From assembly GCF_035594125.1 (NCBI RefSeq), contig NW_026973708.1, forward strand, positions 561,001 to 625,000: a stretch of 64,000 nucleotides of DNA. The letters run 5' to 3'. This document shows positions 61,989-64,000 of the stretch, piece after piece (position 1 is the stretch's first letter; the number at the start of each line of letters is the position of its first letter). The position numbers and the translations under genes were made by a program. The DNA comes from Scylla paramamosain (taxonomy: Eukaryota; Arthropoda; Malacostraca; Decapoda; Portunidae). A model generated the notes under the pieces. It searched no databases, was not told where the DNA came from, and was given only the letters and a program-made list of their open reading frames with translations.

Positions 61989-62065
<77 letters not shown>
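61989..62065. repeat. (GT)n microsatellite
   Basis: About 37 GT units. Confidence 0.97.
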
Positions 62066-62323
62066 TAAGTGACTCGTTATTTCCATAGCGACATTTCTTT
62101 TCAACATTTACAGTTAAGTTTGCAAAAGACGGAAAGGAAAATTTTTAAAATCGTTTATCAGAAATTGGAGAAAATAATCTGAGGTAGTGAGTTAGTAACA
62201 CAAAGGAAGAAAAAGACAGACAAAAGAGACATACAGACACACAGACAGAAGGAAACTCATGAAAAATGATCATTAATAATGAGATAAGATTTGTATTATT
62301 TATAAGATTATGGAGTCCCTGCA

Positions 62324-62325
<2 letters not shown>

Positions 62326-62398
<73 letters not shown>
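62326..62398. repeat. (GT)n microsatellite
   Basis: About 36 GT units. Confidence 0.97.
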
Positions 62399-62399
<1 letters not shown>

Positions 62400-63000
62400 T
62401 TTTATACACTTTATGTAATCTTAGGCTTACGGACAAAAAAAATACTGAGGAAAAAGTATTTACGTATGTGTATTTCCCGATAGGCTCGTCTCTTAAGAAA
62501 CTTGTATTTCGAAACGCCTCGGCCGACGGTGAGCTTTGTTTTAGAGGCGGCCAGACGATTGGTGGCGAGGACTGGAGGTCGCCCGCGGGTGTGTTACGCA
62601 CGCAGGTGTGTGCCGCCCGCAGGTGTGTGCCGCCCGCCTCCACTTCATGTCAATAAACAGTCTCCTTTTGTCGCGTGTTTCCATTACGCCTTCTTCTTAA
62701 CCAAGACGTCCATGCAGCTTTAATGACTCCTTGGTCATAAGTACGACATTCTTTACTTCACTTGTCGCGTTTCCTTCAAGCCTTACCAGGACAAAGATAT
62801 GTTCACAGCCTTACTAACTCCTTGGTAATGACAGTATGAAACTTTTTACTTCATATATCGCGTCTTTTCTTCACCAGAACTAAGAAGTGCACGCAACTTA
62901 CTAACTCTTCGCTGATGACAGAAGCCCCGGCAAGACCAAGATAACACGCAATCTTACTAACTACAAATTAACTGCATAACTATCTTTTTCTCCGTAATGG
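62400..63000. other. Unassigned stretch
   Basis: A CGCAGGTGTGTGCCGCC segment is tandemly repeated at about 62,598-62,635. Three loose repeats (TTACTAACTCCTTGGTAATGA-like) follow at about 62,720, 62,812 and 62,897. No gene. Confidence 0.35.
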
Positions 63001-63005
63001 CAACT

Positions 63006-63120
63006 AGACAAAGGTATGGATGGTGATGATAGGTGGAAATAAGTATGTTTTGAACACAGACCGTCACGTCTAGGCCTGATGGCTTCTTACAGCTTCCCAT
63101 ATTTTATTATCTTATTTACT
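63006..63120 (+). mobile_element. CR1-like LINE 3' end
   Basis: GTATGGATGGTGATGATAGG, then CCGTCACGTCTAGGCCTGAT, GGCTTCTTACAGCTTCCC and TTATTATCTTATTT: coding end, 3' core and tail of the family. Confidence 0.8.
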
Positions 63121-63189
63121 GCAGTGAATCATGTAGACAAAAAGAGCACATGAGGGGTGAACTATGAGGTGTACATAGATCAACCCGTC

Positions 63190-63870
63190 AACCTTTACAC
63201 AGGTGAATAAAGAGACAGGTAGAATACATGACAAACAATAAAGTTAAGTCATTGGTCGATGCAACAACCTTTACACAGGTGAATAAAGAGACAGGTAGAA
63301 TACATCACAAACAATAAAGTTAAGTCATTGGTCGATACAACAATCTTTACACAGGTGAATAAAGAGACAGGTAGAATACATCACAAACAATAAAGTAAAG
63401 TCATTGGTCGATACAACAACCTTTACACAGGTGAATAAAGAGACAGGTAGAATACATCACAAACAATACAACGACACAACAACCTTTACACAGGTGAATA
63501 AAGAGACAGGTAGAATACATCACAAACAATACAACGACACAACAACCTTTACACAGGTGAATAAAGAGACAGGTAGAATACATCACAAACAATACAACGG
63601 CACAACAACCTTTACACAGGTGAATAAAGAGACAGGTAGAATACATCACAAACAATAAAGTTAAGTCATTGGTCGATACAACAACCTTTACACAGGTGAA
63701 TAAAGAGACAGGTAGAATACATCACAAACAATAAAGTTAAGTCATTGGTCGATACAACAACCTTTACATAGGTGAATAAAGAGGCAGGATGTATTACATC
63801 ACAAACTAAACAACGACACAACAACCTTTACACAGGTGCATCAAGAGGCAGGCAGAGTACATGACAAGTG
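63190..63870. repeat. Tandem array with 76-bp and 63-bp unit types
   Basis: A shared core (CAACCTTTACACAGGTGAAT, then AAAGAGACAGGTAGAATACA) is followed by either AAGTTAAGTCATTGGTCGAT (76-bp unit) or ACAACGACACAA (63-bp unit). Order: about three long, three short, two or three long, then diverged units to about 63,870. The short units keep a 21-codon frame open on both strands, which is a repeat effect, not a gene. Confidence 0.92.
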
Positions 63871-64000
63871 GTGAAGCTTGAGGCGCAATCACCACGTCCA
63901 CCTTTACTCACGCAGACGGACACACACACTCCATGACGTGAGATGAGGCTTGAGGTACAGATCGACGTGTCTACCTATACAAATGATAACACTTCCCAAT

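Overview
The window reads as nuclear DNA from an arthropod, most likely a decapod crustacean. The evidence is an extreme load of di- and trinucleotide microsatellites, interstitial TTAGG (arthropod telomere motif) tracts, several LINE families, a mariner element, and short exons with GT-AG introns. I see no rRNA, no convincing functional tRNA, no CRISPR array and no prokaryotic operon. Most long open frames are translations of microsatellites or shadows of transposon genes.

Layout. 1-8,000: no gene recognised. There are degenerate tandem repeats (1,217-2,375), then about 5 kb of strand-biased simple sequence (pyrimidine-rich 2,690-5,010, purine-rich 5,755-6,660, CT and GTA/GTG tracts to 7,985). 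7,986-10,201: a 5'-truncated LINE with a nearly complete reverse transcriptase, broken by one frameshift. 10,742-11,262: an apparently perfect 203-bp inverted repeat enclosing TTAGG blocks in alternating orientation, the most unusual structure here. 11,690-12,850: two exons of a RanBP1-like Ran-binding domain, followed by a CR1-type LINE end (12,985-13,584). 13,600-18,600: microsatellites, an internal LINE fragment and unassigned open segments. 18,736-21,395: a long decayed copy of a Jockey/CR1-like LINE. 22,000-32,640: microsatellites, minisatellites and unassigned sequence. 32,659-35,900: the longest copy of the same LINE, apparently bounded by a 15-bp target-site duplication. 36,545-37,064: an RTE-like LINE tail.

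39,106-46,591 holds the main host gene. It is an 11-exon secreted type-B carboxylesterase (juvenile-hormone-esterase-like) whose spliced frame would encode about 571 residues with the full catalytic triad. A minus-strand LINE fragment ends 12 bp before its start codon. Exon 6 carries an in-frame TGA and a one-base insertion in a G run, so this copy is probably a pseudogene unless both are sequence errors. Its introns hold CR1 tails, long TA, CT and GT tracts, and a 22-bp minisatellite in which nearly every unit contains the AP-1 consensus TGAGTCA.

46,600-64,000 is again repeat-dominated. It contains LINE tails, an intact-looking mariner (51,736-53,048; perfect 32-bp terminal repeats, TA target site, uninterrupted transposase), a 39-bp minisatellite (56,422-56,812), degenerate TTAGG-like DNA (58,083-58,262), degenerate tandem repeats (59,885-61,005) and a two-unit-type satellite-like array (63,190-63,870).

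Apart from the esterase and the RanBP1-like exons, everything I can name is mobile or repetitive. Splice sites, boundaries and family names were read by eye; no searches were run.
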